A stretch of 64,000 nucleotides of DNA from Nematostella vectensis (Eukaryota; Cnidaria; Anthozoa; Actiniaria; Edwardsiidae). Location: the NCBI RefSeq assembly GCF_932526225.1, contig NC_064044.1, forward strand, positions 7,862,801 to 7,926,800. Reading direction: 5' to 3'. The notes under the pieces were generated by a model that saw only the letters and a list, made by a program, of their open reading frames with translations, was not told where the DNA came from and did no database searches. Below are positions 46,653 through 57,667 of the stretch, in pieces (the stretch's first letter is position 1; every line of letters starts with the position of its first letter). The position numbers and the translations under genes were made by a program.

Positions 46653-48493
46653 TCTTCCAGGATATAAAAATGCAAAGCGGCCAGCTAATTTCTTCTGATG
46701 ATTGTATTAATAAGGTTGACAATAAGAAAATACAAAATGGCGCAAGTAGGGTCGATAAACAATGTTGTTTTCGTGTGTAAATTTTTTCATTGTCACTACA
46801 GATCTAATTGGACAAATGGCTGCACTGACTGTTACGCATATAATAGTTTTTGCACTCTTAATCACAAGTGACACGCTTTCGAAAAGTTTTTATTTTTATT
46901 GTCAAACTTAATTGAAATAGGTGCATGTGTGCTATGCAGAAACAGCATCAGTAAACATTAAATGTAGTTTTTCTATTCCCTGCTAGTGTAGAATGTATTG
47001 GCAGAGCCCTTATGGTGTGCTACAAGTTGATATACTAACTTATTGCTCGTTGTACTTGGTGATTATCACGTTTTCACTTTTCGTGAGTTTTATTCAAATG
47101 TAAACTGATATTTAAGTGGAATTAGTGACAATAAAGACTGGAGTTTGCATAATGTTTTCGTTATAATATTTTATCTGAGCTTGCGTTTGTTTCTTCCACT
47201 CAAAATCCAAGTGTTTGTATAGGCACGGAATTGATTGTCATCCGACATACCATACCAAAGAAAGTTGTCGCAAGTTACAGAATCAAGATGATAGAAGTTG
47301 ATAGAAACAAGAGATTTGAAAGCGAAACCTCTTGCCAAAACATGTCCTTTTTTCGATTGAATTTGGTAAGACGGTTAGACTGGTACAAAGTAGTTCCACT
47401 AAGATAGGTCTATATCCACTAGAGATATTATTCGTTCTTTTGTTATATTAGAGGTGCAGTTGCCAGTGATGGAAATTTTGATGATCTAGTGACTGACATG
47501 TAATGTTAAGCTTGTTTTTGTTTTAATGTAGGTTTTGATCTATCTGTTAGGTTGCGATTTCATTTTTTTTTAATTAAAAATATTTTTTTATTAAAAACAA
47601 TACTGTTAAAGAATACAACAAAGAGTTTCTACTTTAATAGATCTTTTTCCGCTAAATATATTATTTCTTTTAGTTATATCAGAGGCGCGGCTAGCAGGCG
47701 ATGGAAATTCTGATAATTTTATGATCGACAAGTATATGTTTGGCTTGTTTTTTGTTTTAACGTACGTTTGCTCTATTAACTATTTGCTAGTTTGCGATTT
47801 CATTATTTCCTTTTTTTTTATTAAAAGCTGCCTTTTTAATTAAAGTGCTTTTTATTATTTTCCAATCCCGACACGCCGACTTTTAAATGCAAATTTAAAC
47901 AAACAGTTCTTTCTAACTGTTAAAAAAGGTATTTTAATCATAATTCAACTGGAATGTGTATTTCTCTTTGACCTTCCTATGAAACATCAAGAATTACTTC
48001 AAGAAAAAAAAAAGATGAAATTTGTCGGAGGCTCGGATAAGTGGCATGACACAGTGTTGGATACAGAAGCAACAATATGCTATCGAATGCATGCGAATGT
48101 TATCTTGGGAACAGACAATCTGGTGCTGTTTGGGGGGGGTGGGGTGGGGGGGGTGTGGGGGGATTCATTTCTTGCGTGTGTGCAATAAGTTTATGTTAAA
48201 TTTAGTGTTTTTATAATTGTTTATTTTTATGAAATTGTGTTTTGCAGGATGAATTGTTTTCTTCTTCTTTTTCCCTGTTTTGGCACCCTTAAAAATAATA
48301 ATGGATTTGACTCAACTACAGGGAGATAAATCGAAAGAAAAAGTAAAAACGCATGCGATTTATCTCAAAGACACATTGTCTAACAAAATTCACAATTTCC
48401 ACTTTGACCGTCTCTGTCGCCATTCCAACATCTTCTTACACTCGTTGACGTCATTCAACTAATTGCTCCTCCGCCACGACAATGTCTAATCAT
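46653..48493. other. Downstream of the GPCR: probable 3' UTR, tandem duplication and G-rich tract
   Basis: A possible polyadenylation signal AATAAA is at 47130-47135. A ~250-bp direct duplication lies at 47383-47835. A G-rich tract with quadruplex potential lies at 48128-48165. No further gene is recognised. Confidence 0.5.
47383..47835. repeat. Diverged ~250-bp tandem duplication
   Basis: Two units share TTATAT(T/C)AGAGG, GATGGAAATT(T/C)TGAT, TTTTTGTTTTAA and TTTGCGATTTCATT in the same order, beginning near 47383 and 47635. Confidence 0.7.
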
Positions 48494-48696
48494 CGATCAT
48501 GATCAACGCGCTGTCAGCTTGTGCAACCATAGGCCATAGTTTGATAACGATGTATTCATGCACAGTTTTAAAAAGGGTCCCAGACGACCTTGTCTAAGAG
48601 GTTCTTTGAATTTCTTTGACATGTTAGTTCCTGCGCTAGTAAATTGATTGGAAACAGTACTGTTTGATTCATCAATCAAAATCAGTGCTTGTTGTT

Positions 48697-49075
48697 GCAA
48701 GGACCGCAAATATTAGCGGAGGTTTTGGTGGAGCGGTTTACGGCTGTAATCTCACAAATCAGTTAAAGTTTTAAACTAAGCCCAAACCACTCCACCACCC
48801 CTCCCCAAACATATACTTTTCAGCAAGGACCGCAAATATTAGCGGAGGTTTTGGTGGAGCGGTTTACGGCTGTAATCTCACAAATCAGTTAAAGTTTTAA
48901 ACTAAGCCCAAACCACTCCACCACCCCTCCCCAAACATATACTTTTCAGCAAGGACCGCAAATATTAGCGGAGGTTTTGGTGGAGCGGTTTACGGCTGTA
49001 ATCTCACAAATCAGTTAAAGTTTTAAACTAAGCCCAAACCACTCCACCACCCCTCCCCAAACATATACTTTTCAG
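48697..49075. repeat. 126-bp tandem repeat, 3 copies
   Basis: Units start GCAAGGACCGCAAATATTAG at 48697, 48823 and 48949. The duplicated region at 60044-60165 has a single unit, so the array expanded (or shrank) after the segmental duplication. Confidence 0.93.
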
Positions 49076-49557
49076 AATAGTAGCAGCAATAGCTAAAGTG
49101 ATTAGGTCAATTGACATTATCGAATATTTGTAAGTGGTGTTGAGTTTTTCTCGATTGGTTTTGGTGTTTTTGGTAAAAAGAAACAAAGCCTGCCTGATAA
49201 ATCCGGCGGAATCCGAACGATTGGGTATCAATCTACTGCGATTGAAGTCCGAGGGAACACACCAATCTATTACTTCCTCTGAACAGTCGCTTTGGAGTTT
49301 AAAAAATAAATCACTGTTCTTCCCTCATAATTCCTCACACATAACATCCCAAACTCTAAAAATAAACAGCTTGGTATACTTTAAGATTACTTTATTCCTT
49401 TACTGTTTTACATCGATTTGGAAAAGAAAATCAAGAAAATGTTCACTCTTACATTTATGTCTTATTTCACGTTTACTTATTCCCTATTATTATTATTATC
49501 ATTATTATTTTCCGTCACCGCGATCTTTCACTACAAAAGCCCTCTATCTTGATGACG

Positions 49558-52500
49558 TCACTTCTGCACGAACCACTTGAGCCCCACGCGGTCTTTCGAA
49601 TTTCCTCGGCTGACATGCGCGCCAACACTCCAGCGGGACATATCCCGTTCCCCGCGGGACGTCACGATAGTGAACCACCAATAGGGATTCGGCTGGATCT
49701 CCATCTCACTTGCGCCCGCAACTTCTTGCATACTCACGCTGTTCAGCGTCTGTGCAGCTACGTCACTTCCGGTTGGATCGACCTGTAGATTTTGCGCGGG
49801 AAACGCATAAGCTCCGTCGATTTGTACGATGCGTACCGCCGCGCCGGCCCTGACGGCTTTGACGAGCCCTGCACGTGATCCGGCGAGGGGGGTTCCCTGT
49901 TCGTTGTGCGCAAGCGCGAGAGACCATGGACGCGTGTCGACAAACCATTTGACGGTGTATGGCGTCTTTGTTGATCCGCGATCCCGAGTCCCTTCAACAT
50001 CGTACCTAAAACAAGTCTTAGATCAACCAATTTTCGAATATGGAAATTCTCAAAAGTAGGGCAACCACAAATAGTCGTTGACGAGTACAGTGATTTTGTC
50101 ATCATTCGATGGCAATCCCAGGAGAACAAACGAACACAATGTGCGCTCAAGTCATAGAGTACCATAGCCTGTGAGTAGCACTTTTTCAATGCGAGAATAA
50201 AAACAATATTAGCGATTCTGAACATGGGACTCTGGTCATTCTATTCATTTGCTATCGGTATAAAAAAGCTCACAATTTTGAGACTGGAACTTGAATTTGT
50301 ACGGATTTAAAGACTGTCCGAATTTGAGACTGCGACTGTTCGAATTTTAAAATTGGTTGGAGTATTTGAAACTCTCCGGATATTGGGACTTTCAGGGACT
50401 TAAACATGTCCGTGACATATATTTTAAAATGTCCGGAGTTTACACTGCTGTTTGTGACTGTAATGGTGATTAAAACTGCCCTGGGTTCGAGAGTGTTCGA
50501 AGTCTGAGATTGTCTGGAGTTGGGACTGTCCGAAGTTTGAAACTGTCTGGAGTTTGAGACTCTCTGAAGTTTGAGGCTGATGTATGACACTGCCGGGTGT
50601 TTAAGACTGTCCAGGTTTAGAGGAACCTACCTTCTCATGCGGACCGTGCCAGTTGTCGAGACCATTAGCCACCACCAGTATGCGTCACCCTGGAACGTCT
50701 CCAACGATGCCTTACTGACGTGCTTTAGCGCCTGTGCGGTCACTTGACCACGGATGATTGACAAGTTATCTGCCTCTGTGGTATATGCACCTGAAGATCC
50801 CAACTGGATTCGGATTCGCCTTCCTGATTGGATAGCGGTGATAAGCCCATTGAGACTCCCTTGGATTGCGTTACCCTTTGTATCGTGACCGTAGGCGAGT
50901 TGCCAGCACGGGTCTGCGAACCATTCGGTGGAGACGGTATCCGATGTGTGACCACGTGACGTGTGCGTACCCACTGACCAGCGTGACATGTCACGCTTTC
51001 CACTAGTGCTTATTATGGTGAACCACCAATATGGATTTGGTTGAAACTGGATCGTCGCGCCCGATGTCGCCTTGCTGATGTGGTCTAGAAACTGCGGGAA
51101 AAAAATATTAAAATGGAAGTACCAACAGTCGACAAGCTATACTAGCCATACAATTAGTAAGATTTTAAAACGAAAATCAACTACTCGAATTTCCCGCTAA
51201 TAACACGAACTAATCTCATGTTTCCCAGAGACAAATTTTGATAATTTCTACTGTAACTCCAATTCCCCGCTAACTCAAAATGTCTCAAATTCCCGGTTAT
51301 GTCCCCGGTAATATTCCCGGTAAAAGCCAGGATTTTTAATTGACGGGGGCCGAAAAGAACTTTTTCCCTCTATTTCAAATGATGTCCTATACATTTGCTG
51401 TATTTTTAGCCGCTAGGGGGGGGGGGGGGGGGTGCTCTGGCCCCTCCTCTGGCTACGCCCCTGTTCGGATAGCCTGACCTTCAATTTATTCAAACTGACT
51501 TCAAGTTCCCTAGAAACTAATTTGAATAGAATAACTGGAACTCGTATAGCTTGGTTTTCAAGCTTACTCGAACTGTTTTACATGTCTCTCGAGGCTTCGT
51601 TTCGCTGTAACATCTCTAAAACCTTTTTTTTCCTGAATTGCCATGAATCTCACCTGTCCCGCTACGACTTTGTTGTCGAAGGCAACGTTCTGCATCGGGA
51701 ATTGATAGGACCCTTCTGTGATGGCCCGGATGTCTTGTCCGGCGGACACAGCGGCCTTCAGTTGCCCAAGGGTACCGGACACTGCTTGTCCGGCCTTGTT
51801 GTTGGCGTAGACAGGTAACAAGCTTGTAAAGGAGGACTTCACGTACCACTTGGTTCCCCTTGTATTGGTAGTCACTCCTCGTGGGGTACTGGAGCCGACG
51901 TTGTATCTGGGGAATAAGGTTAGTTTGCCATAAGAAGGGTGCGAGACAATCACGACCTACAACACTACAACACCATCAAACTTCAAAAAAGTGGACCTAT
52001 TTTTCACGGGATGGGGAGGGGGTTGAATTTTCTGATATTAAATCTGACCATCCCCGAAAGATCGAAAAAAGGGGCGTTTGTTATCGGATTTGGCTACAAA
52101 AAATTTGACTTTTAGATTTATGACATACCAGAGTGATCTAGAATGCTTTTTTTTATCGAAAAAGCTTATGCTTTATAGTTTTGTCTAGAAACAACACGTC
52201 TATTGGGAACCGGAAGTGGACTTTACACCGTTGTGGGTAATACAAGCTCGTCCCTAGGGTCTTCTGCGTAATTTTAAATATATAGAAGCCATATTGAAAA
52301 TTACCCAAGACCGTGGGAACGAGGTTGAGTGTAATACCTGATGTTTTGGTGGAATCCAGTGGTCGCTAAAATGGTCCAGTACCAGTAAGCATCTGCCTGG
52401 AAAGTCATCCAGGTCGCCTTGCTCACGTGCTGTAGCAGCTCTGCGTGCGCATGACCGTCGTGCACATATATCCCATCAGCCTCTGCGACATAGTCGCCCG

Positions 52501-53553
52501 TACTGACGCGGACACGGGCGCCCGCGAGTATAGCGGCCAGCAGCGCATACTTGTTTCCGTGCACGGCTCCTCCACTTGGATTATTTTCGTAGACAAGTCG
52601 CCATTCCGAATTACACAAGCATTTTTTCTAGAAAAAGTCGATTTTGTTTTAATCAAATGCATGTTTTTGTTTGTTGATTGCACAAATGCGCTAATGAAAG
52701 TTTATGTAAACGAGCTAATGTCCAAATTCTTATTGAAATTTCCTTGATCTCTTGAGACTTTATAAGTGTCATTGTCTAAGTGTTCGCTTTGAATATTTCT
52801 TCACGGTAATGATCATTAAAAGGTGTAAAATAATCCACTCTTAAATTCTAAAAATCGTGCCATATGGTGTATATGGTTTTGGGTGGCTTGAATTTTAAAC
52901 ACTAAAGATGTGTGCCAGCTGCGAGTATTGGTCCCTCGATTTTGCGAAGTCTGGAGTCTTAAAACAAGGGAATACTATAAACGCCCCTTGCCGAAACATG
53001 TCAAAATGGCACATTTCGTGGTTTAAGTATGTTTTGATGCCGAAAATATCCATTTAAAAAGTTGCTGGGGAAAATTATCTGTTCCTTTTTCCCCAGGAGG
53101 GACCATTTCTTTTTTCCCCAAACAGTATTGGTCAGGAATTCATTTTCCCAGCCAGCAGTGCTTAGGCATTTTAGCATAAGAATAAACTGCCCGTATAACT
53201 GATCAAGTCGATTTCTTTTCCCTTTTCCCAAAATATTCCCAGCACAACTAGTTTGACTCCACAAATTTGCCAGCAGAACCATTCGGGGACGATTTTTTTT
53301 CCCAACAACAGTGTTTCTAACATCTGCCCAGCAAAAAAACGGGCTGCGGAACAGATCCGTATTCTGCCCTTGTTAGGAGTTGCAAAATTCCACTTTGTGC
53401 TACCTACTTTTGCTGATAAAGGGAAAATTGGTTTAAAATTAAAGAGCCTGAGCGGACACTCGGCTTGTCATACCTTACCTGAACCTCCCTTATGCTTAAC
53501 ACATTTGGCACCACCAGAAGACACAGCGCGAAAAGTTTTAGTTTTAGCTCCAT
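49558..53553 (-). CDS. Secreted protein with four modules in ABAB order, family not recognised
   Basis: Five exons, 53553-53479, 52627-52338, 51906-51654, 51091-50631 and 50005-49558, splice in phase (GT-AG throughout) into 508 residues. Exon 1 encodes a signal peptide (MELKLKLFALCLLVVPNVLS). The mature part has four ~100-120-residue modules, each with W...Y..N..G....G....L..A...G..(V/I)R. Modules 1 and 3 share EADx, (H)VSKA, FQ(A/G)DAYW(Y/W)W and TTG. Modules 2 and 4 share FP(M/A)QN, QPNPYWWFTI and G(K/E)RDMSRWSVG. There is no transmembrane segment or anchor and few Cys. I know no function for this module; aromatic-rich surfaces could suit carbohydrate or lipid binding, but that is speculation. 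A gutted duplicate lies at 60829-63447. Confidence 0.8.
50280..50620. repeat. Degenerate ~18-20-bp repeat in the last intron of the ABAB gene
   Basis: Recurring GAGACTGTCCGAAGTTTGA-like phrases with many substitutions. The matching array is at 61545-61890 in the duplicate. Confidence 0.75.
52955..53340. repeat. Intron-1 segment rich in TTTTCCCCAG-like blocks
   Basis: Repeated CCCCAG, CCCAGC and TTTTTCCC blocks. The same segment is kept at 62860-63240 in the duplicate. It is probably an old transposon. No coding frame. Confidence 0.45.
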
Positions 53554-53899
53554 GTCTCCTCTACTCATGAGAAACAAAAACCCAGATTGCTTCTTTTGGA
53601 GCTCTAGTTTATGAGTGTTGTTTGCTTTAGTGCGTGTACAAACCAGAAAAAACGCGCTCTCGCGGGGTCACGGTCGAACTGTCCGAACTACTTATCATAT
53701 AAGCTCACGTAGATGCACTCTCACACACGTTATGTATTGCATTGGTTTCTTTCACTCTTCTTTTACTGGGATATAATTTACAGGGAAAGCGTATTTGAAC
53801 ACGCTATAACGGGAGATAATATCGAATATTTTGAAACATTTCTAAACATAAAACATGCACAGCTGAAAATGGACTTTTAATTACCCCATTATTGCCTGG

Positions 53900-53940
53900 G
53901 GCAGTGACCACCCCCAGTGACAGTGCTTACTTACCGAGGA
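53900..53940 (+). mobile_element. SINE tail fragment
   Basis: GGCAGTGACCACCCCCAGTG followed by ACAGTGCTTACTTACCGAGG matches the tail of the SINE at 12355-12700. The head is missing. Confidence 0.7.
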
Positions 53941-53982
53941 ATCGGTCTCCTAGTATTAGCGAAAGCTACCTATAGGAGTAAT

Positions 53983-56310
53983 ATCAAAGTCAAAGTCAAA
54001 GTCAAAGTCTGGGGCGCTTTATTATAAAATGATTTATGAATTTTGATGGAGCTCATCTTATCATTAAAGAGACGAAAGAATAAATTAAACGCGTGAATTG
54101 AATAGACGTTAACTAACATTTTAGTATTTATGGTTGCTTGCAAACGGCGCAGTTTACATTGTTTGTGCGCCGGCAATGTTATGGGAAAGTTCATCTCTGG
54201 GTCATCATCATAAACTTTATTAACGTGTCAAAATCTACTAGCGCGCCACAAGTGGCGTACTAATTCGGGACACCTAATACAATAAAATTAGCTAATATAA
54301 TGGACTATATGATAAGAATGTTCTATATACAATATTAAATTGTGATTAAAATATAGATTGAATCTGATAAAAATTACATCAAAATTGTACTAACCGAGAG
54401 TGATAAATATTGGTGAATATTGGAGTGGTAAATATGGGAAATTAAAATATAATTATGAGCTATACAAGAATCAGCCGCTGGGGCAGGTTCTATCCAACAG
54501 AACATTTATGTTTAATTTACGAATTTTCGTTTTAAAGGAGCTGATTGTATGGCATTGTCTGAGATCTGTTGGCAGCTTTGTTTGCCGTAGGTAGTCGTAT
54601 TTATTCTTGGCGAGGCAAAGTCTGAGTTACGCAGGTAGTACCGCAGAGAATTCCCTGCTTTGAAAAGATCTAAAATATTTTGTGGCACCAGGCCCTGTTT
54701 AACTTTGAACATTAAAATCGCTATGTCTTGCATTCTACGATTAGCTAATGTAGTCATTTTAGCTCTTTAGCGAGTAATTCTAGATATGGTGAATTCCAGT
54801 CGTTATATACTGCCCTCAACCCTCTCTCGTTCACTCTCTCCAATTTATTGCTGTCAGACTTTCGGCAAAAATGCCAGGTTAGTCCACAGTAACTAAGGTG
54901 TGGCAAGATTGCAGCTTTATATATTCTTAGCTTGGCTGTAACTGGGATTAGCTTGCGGAGACGCATGAGAACTCCTACGCGTGAGCTGGCTTTCTTACAA
55001 GCCATAGAGATATGCTCTGAGAAGGTCAGTTCTTGGTCAATTGTAACGCCTAGAAGTGTCATGGTGTCCGTAGTCTTGATGTTAACTCCATCAATCTTCA
55101 CAAAGTCTCCATCCGACGGTCTTGTTGCTTTTCTGGAGATTATCATAGTTTGATATTTCTTGGGATTTCTGGCTAGGAAATTGTCCTTGTACCAATGAGA
55201 GGTTCTCTCGCCATCAACTTTTAATGCTTCCAGAGCTTTATCAGGCTTGTGGTGATTGTAGTATAGCTGATGATCATCTGCATAAACAGACAGCTGACTT
55301 TCCCTAGTTATAAAAAGTAGGTCATTTTGGTAGATGTTCCAAAGTAAAGGACCGAGCGACGATCTCGGCAGGCAGCCCCTCGTTACCTCCTCCCATCCAC
55401 TGGTAACGTTGCCTATTTTTGTCCTGTAAGCAAGCCCTTGTAAGCAAGGGACACCGGTCACACGACAGCTATTCTCAGTACGGACATGAGCAAAGCGTTT
55501 GATTCGTTACATCCTAAGCTGATGATCGCCAAGCTAGAAGCCTATGGATTGAGCGAGCAAGCCCTCGGACTGATGAGGACTTCAATCGTTTTATAGTTTC
55601 TGCTCGGCTTTATTTTCTTCGATGGTAATGAGGAGTGTACATAAGTTAAGATACCCCCTCCCCCTTTTACTCTATCTTGGCGATAAATACGATAATCTGG
55701 TATCTTGAATTGAGTGTCCGGATATGAACTGTCGAGTTTTGTTTCGGTGATGACAAAATTTCTCATTCATTAGCAATACTTTATTTTTCCGAATTTATTT
55801 TGGGCGACAAAAACTTGACTAGGGTGTGATCTTCTAACCGCCGTCAGTTCTTCCAGGGGGTCCATGAGTCAACTCCACGTCCGGCTCCTTATTGGGCCGA
55901 GATGAAATGTCGAGATTGTTTTGCCCGTTTAAGGGAAGCTCCGATAGTATGCACCTCGGGCAGGTCCAAGAGCGGGGATCCCGTGCGCGAATGGATTTAG
56001 AAATGATAACGGAGACTGCACAGAGTGCATGCGTCAATCCTTTACACAACTCGCAAATAAAGCGTTTATGATTTTGTCTCACGGTCTTGTCAAATTGATA
56101 GCACACTCTGTTAGACGAGGTCTTTGCGTAAGAATGTTTTGGTTTCTTTTTGTCATTTACTTGTGTAGCTGGTCCAGGGTTAAGAGAGATATCTCCACCC
56201 AGTATTAGAATCTGACGAGTGGCGATCGAGTTGGGATCAGTTGGGATAGTATTGACATGGTGCCTTCGAGCGCTTGGGCTTCCTGTGTACATAATGCTTG
56301 CGTGACACAA
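53983..56310 (-). mobile_element. Rearranged non-LTR retrotransposon (LINE)
   Basis: Read 5'-3' on the minus strand: an N-terminal frame (56310-55834) with a hydrophobic LILGGDISLNPGP and a PHD-like Cys/His finger (CELCKGLTHALC ... WTCPRC); an endonuclease-domain piece (55766-55542, ITETKLDSSYPDTQFKIPDY); then reverse transcriptase from 55461 with the catalytic YADD box, and a C-terminal frame (54757-54512). Between them, 55465-55575 encodes the earlier palm motif (DMSKAFDSL) on the plus strand, so an internal segment is inverted. The end at 53983-54010 is a (GACTTTG)n-type tail. It is most like CR1/L2-type LINEs. It is not an active element as read. Confidence 0.85.
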
Positions 56311-56467
56311 GTGACAGACTTGTACCTAAGATTCCGAAATCTGATTGAAAATAACGACGGAAAAGCGCCAAACAGGCCACAATTCGACGTAGTGCAAGAT
56401 GAGAGTACGGATATTCAATGCAATTTGATGATATAGAAGCTTGAATAAGGCGAGTTTGAATCGCGAG

Positions 56468-56755
56468 TTAATAATTCGCTTCAGTAGCTTCAAGGAGACT
56501 GCCTTTGTTCTGAAGTGTAAATGACGAAGAGAACAATTGTATTCTTGTATTAACTAACGAGATCCAACCTGGATTTGAAGCAAATTTAAAAAGTTGGTTT
56601 CTCCACTCCCACCTATCAACTGTTGTCGAAACTCCCACCAGTGTTTGCTTAAGATAACCCAGAAGATATTTCTTGGGAGCCACTTGAATATTGTTTTCTT
56701 TTGGGCAAAATAGAGCCAAAAGAGCACAGAGCACCAAAACACGTCCGCACCTCAT
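56468..56755 (-). CDS. Short signal-peptide frame, unassigned
   Basis: An ATG-started frame of 95 residues begins MRCGRVLVLCALLALFCPKE, a good signal peptide. The remaining ~75 residues have no recognisable domain. The hydrophobic start could also be a first coding exon whose true continuation is spliced elsewhere. Low confidence. Confidence 0.25.
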   Translation of the reverse strand: MRCGRVLVLCALLALFCPKENNIQVAPKKYLLGYLKQTLVGVSTTVDRWEWRNQLFKFASNPGWISLVNTRIQLFSSSFTLQNKGSLLEATEANY

Positions 56756-57012
56756 TATGCCTCATTGTAAGTGGGGTTGTAGCACGCTCGTTTTTGCAGC
56801 ATTATCCGGTTGAAACGAACGCAATGGTCTTCCTGTTTCTGTTCCTAGGATTGACATTTTGCCTGACTCGATCTATCAGCCCCCTCCCCCTCCCCCCAAA
56901 AGAGCACCACTTTAATACATAAATGTGGACTTTAAAAGCACACTAGCATACACACATTGGCACCAGTCGGGCCAAGACGGGACGCTAGCACAGTCTATTA
57001 CCCGTGCAGTTC

Positions 57013-57075
57013 GGCAACCATGGACAGCTGTTTCGTCCTTATTAGGACTCGTCAGCATGGCATAGCCGGTTTGCC
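57013..57075 (-). ncRNA. Type I hammerhead ribozyme, copy 4
   Basis: Intact reverse-strand core (CTGACGA, GTCC/GGAC stem II, GAAA, GTC) with both stem I strands. It is the 3' ribozyme of the tandem pair. Confidence 0.92.
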
Positions 57076-57363
57076 TCAGTTAAACTTCATCGGCAAAAAA
57101 ACTGCAGGGCGACTTCGACTCGAACGAAGTGCTTTAAGACACAGCTTAGATCCATGTGGGATCTAGAGCTGCGAGGCTAGCGTGATGCCAATTGTGCGGG
57201 TCACGCATGCGACCTTTGCTAGTCTAAAACTCCGTTGGATAGCCAAACTATCCTTGCGAGTATGTATACATAAATGTGGACTTTAAAAGCACACTAGCAT
57301 ACACACATTGGCACCAGTCGGGCCAAGACGGGACGCTAGCACAGTCTATTACCCGTGCAGTTC

Positions 57364-57415
57364 GGCAACCATGGACAGCTGTTTCGTCCTTATTAGGACT
57401 CGTCAGCATGGCATA
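57364..57415 (-). ncRNA. Type I hammerhead ribozyme, copy 5 (5' strand truncated)
   Basis: The core and the inner stem I pair (CCATG/CATGG) are intact. The outer stem I strand GGCAA and the internal loop are missing because the element ends there in an inverted copy of its own terminus. Cleavage may be weaker. Confidence 0.8.
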
Positions 57416-57485
57416 GGCTAGTGTGCTTCTAAAGTCCACTTTAATACGCCTGCATGCAATGGATACCTGTGGAGAAAAGACAAAC

Positions 57486-57667
57486 ATGGCGGATAATGGC
57501 AAAATCATAATCGTTTTGCAGAACTTTATCAACGGAGAATTTCTATCCTGCGATCGGTACATCGACAGCTATGATCCATCTAGAGGCGAAGTATACTGCA
57601 AAGTTCCTGACAGTGGCAAAGAACACGTAGATTTGGCAGTCGCTGCTGCAAACGCGGCATTCAAAAG
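57486..57667 (+). CDS. ALDH8A1: ALDH8A1-like aldehyde dehydrogenase, first coding exon only
   Basis: Sixty codons from MADNGK to AFK plus two bases, then a donor AAAG|GTGCTT. QNFINGEFL, YIDSYDPSRGEVYCKVP and a following SGK match the N-terminus of animal ALDH8A1 (2-aminomuconic semialdehyde dehydrogenase of the kynurenine pathway). The next exon, expected to continue with a Trp-Ser segment and the Rossmann fold, was not found up to 64000. Either intron 1 is longer than 6 kb and contains the opposite-strand duplicate gene, or the exon is a relic cut off by rearrangement. The start is chosen by homology; a longer frame begins upstream at 57423. A retrozyme-like element ends 47 bp upstream. Confidence 0.8.

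Larger units (their letters stand above)
48494..53710. repeat. Segmental duplication, left copy
   Basis: The stretch matches 59832-63607 in the same orientation at high identity at both ends (from ATCGATCATGATCAA to ATAAGCTCACGTA). The left copy contains an intact five-exon gene. The right copy has lost the part equivalent to ~50680-52900. Confidence 0.9.
56921..57439 (-). mobile_element. Tandem retrozyme-like element with terminal inverted repeats
   Basis: A 351-bp unit starting AAATGTGGACTTTAAAAGCA at 56921 repeats from 57272, and the second unit is cut short inside its hammerhead. The outer 23 bp at 56925-56947 and 57417-57439 are inverted repeats with one mismatch. The two hammerheads (57013-57075 and 57364-57415) are spaced 351 bp, so cleavage at both would release a 351-nt RNA. 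Confidence 0.85.

Noticed and set aside
49758..50225. 155-residue frame MFRIANIVFIL... and its copy at 61029-61496
   Set aside because: It is out of frame with the last ABAB exon and includes intron sequence; the in-frame exon model has matching splice phases.
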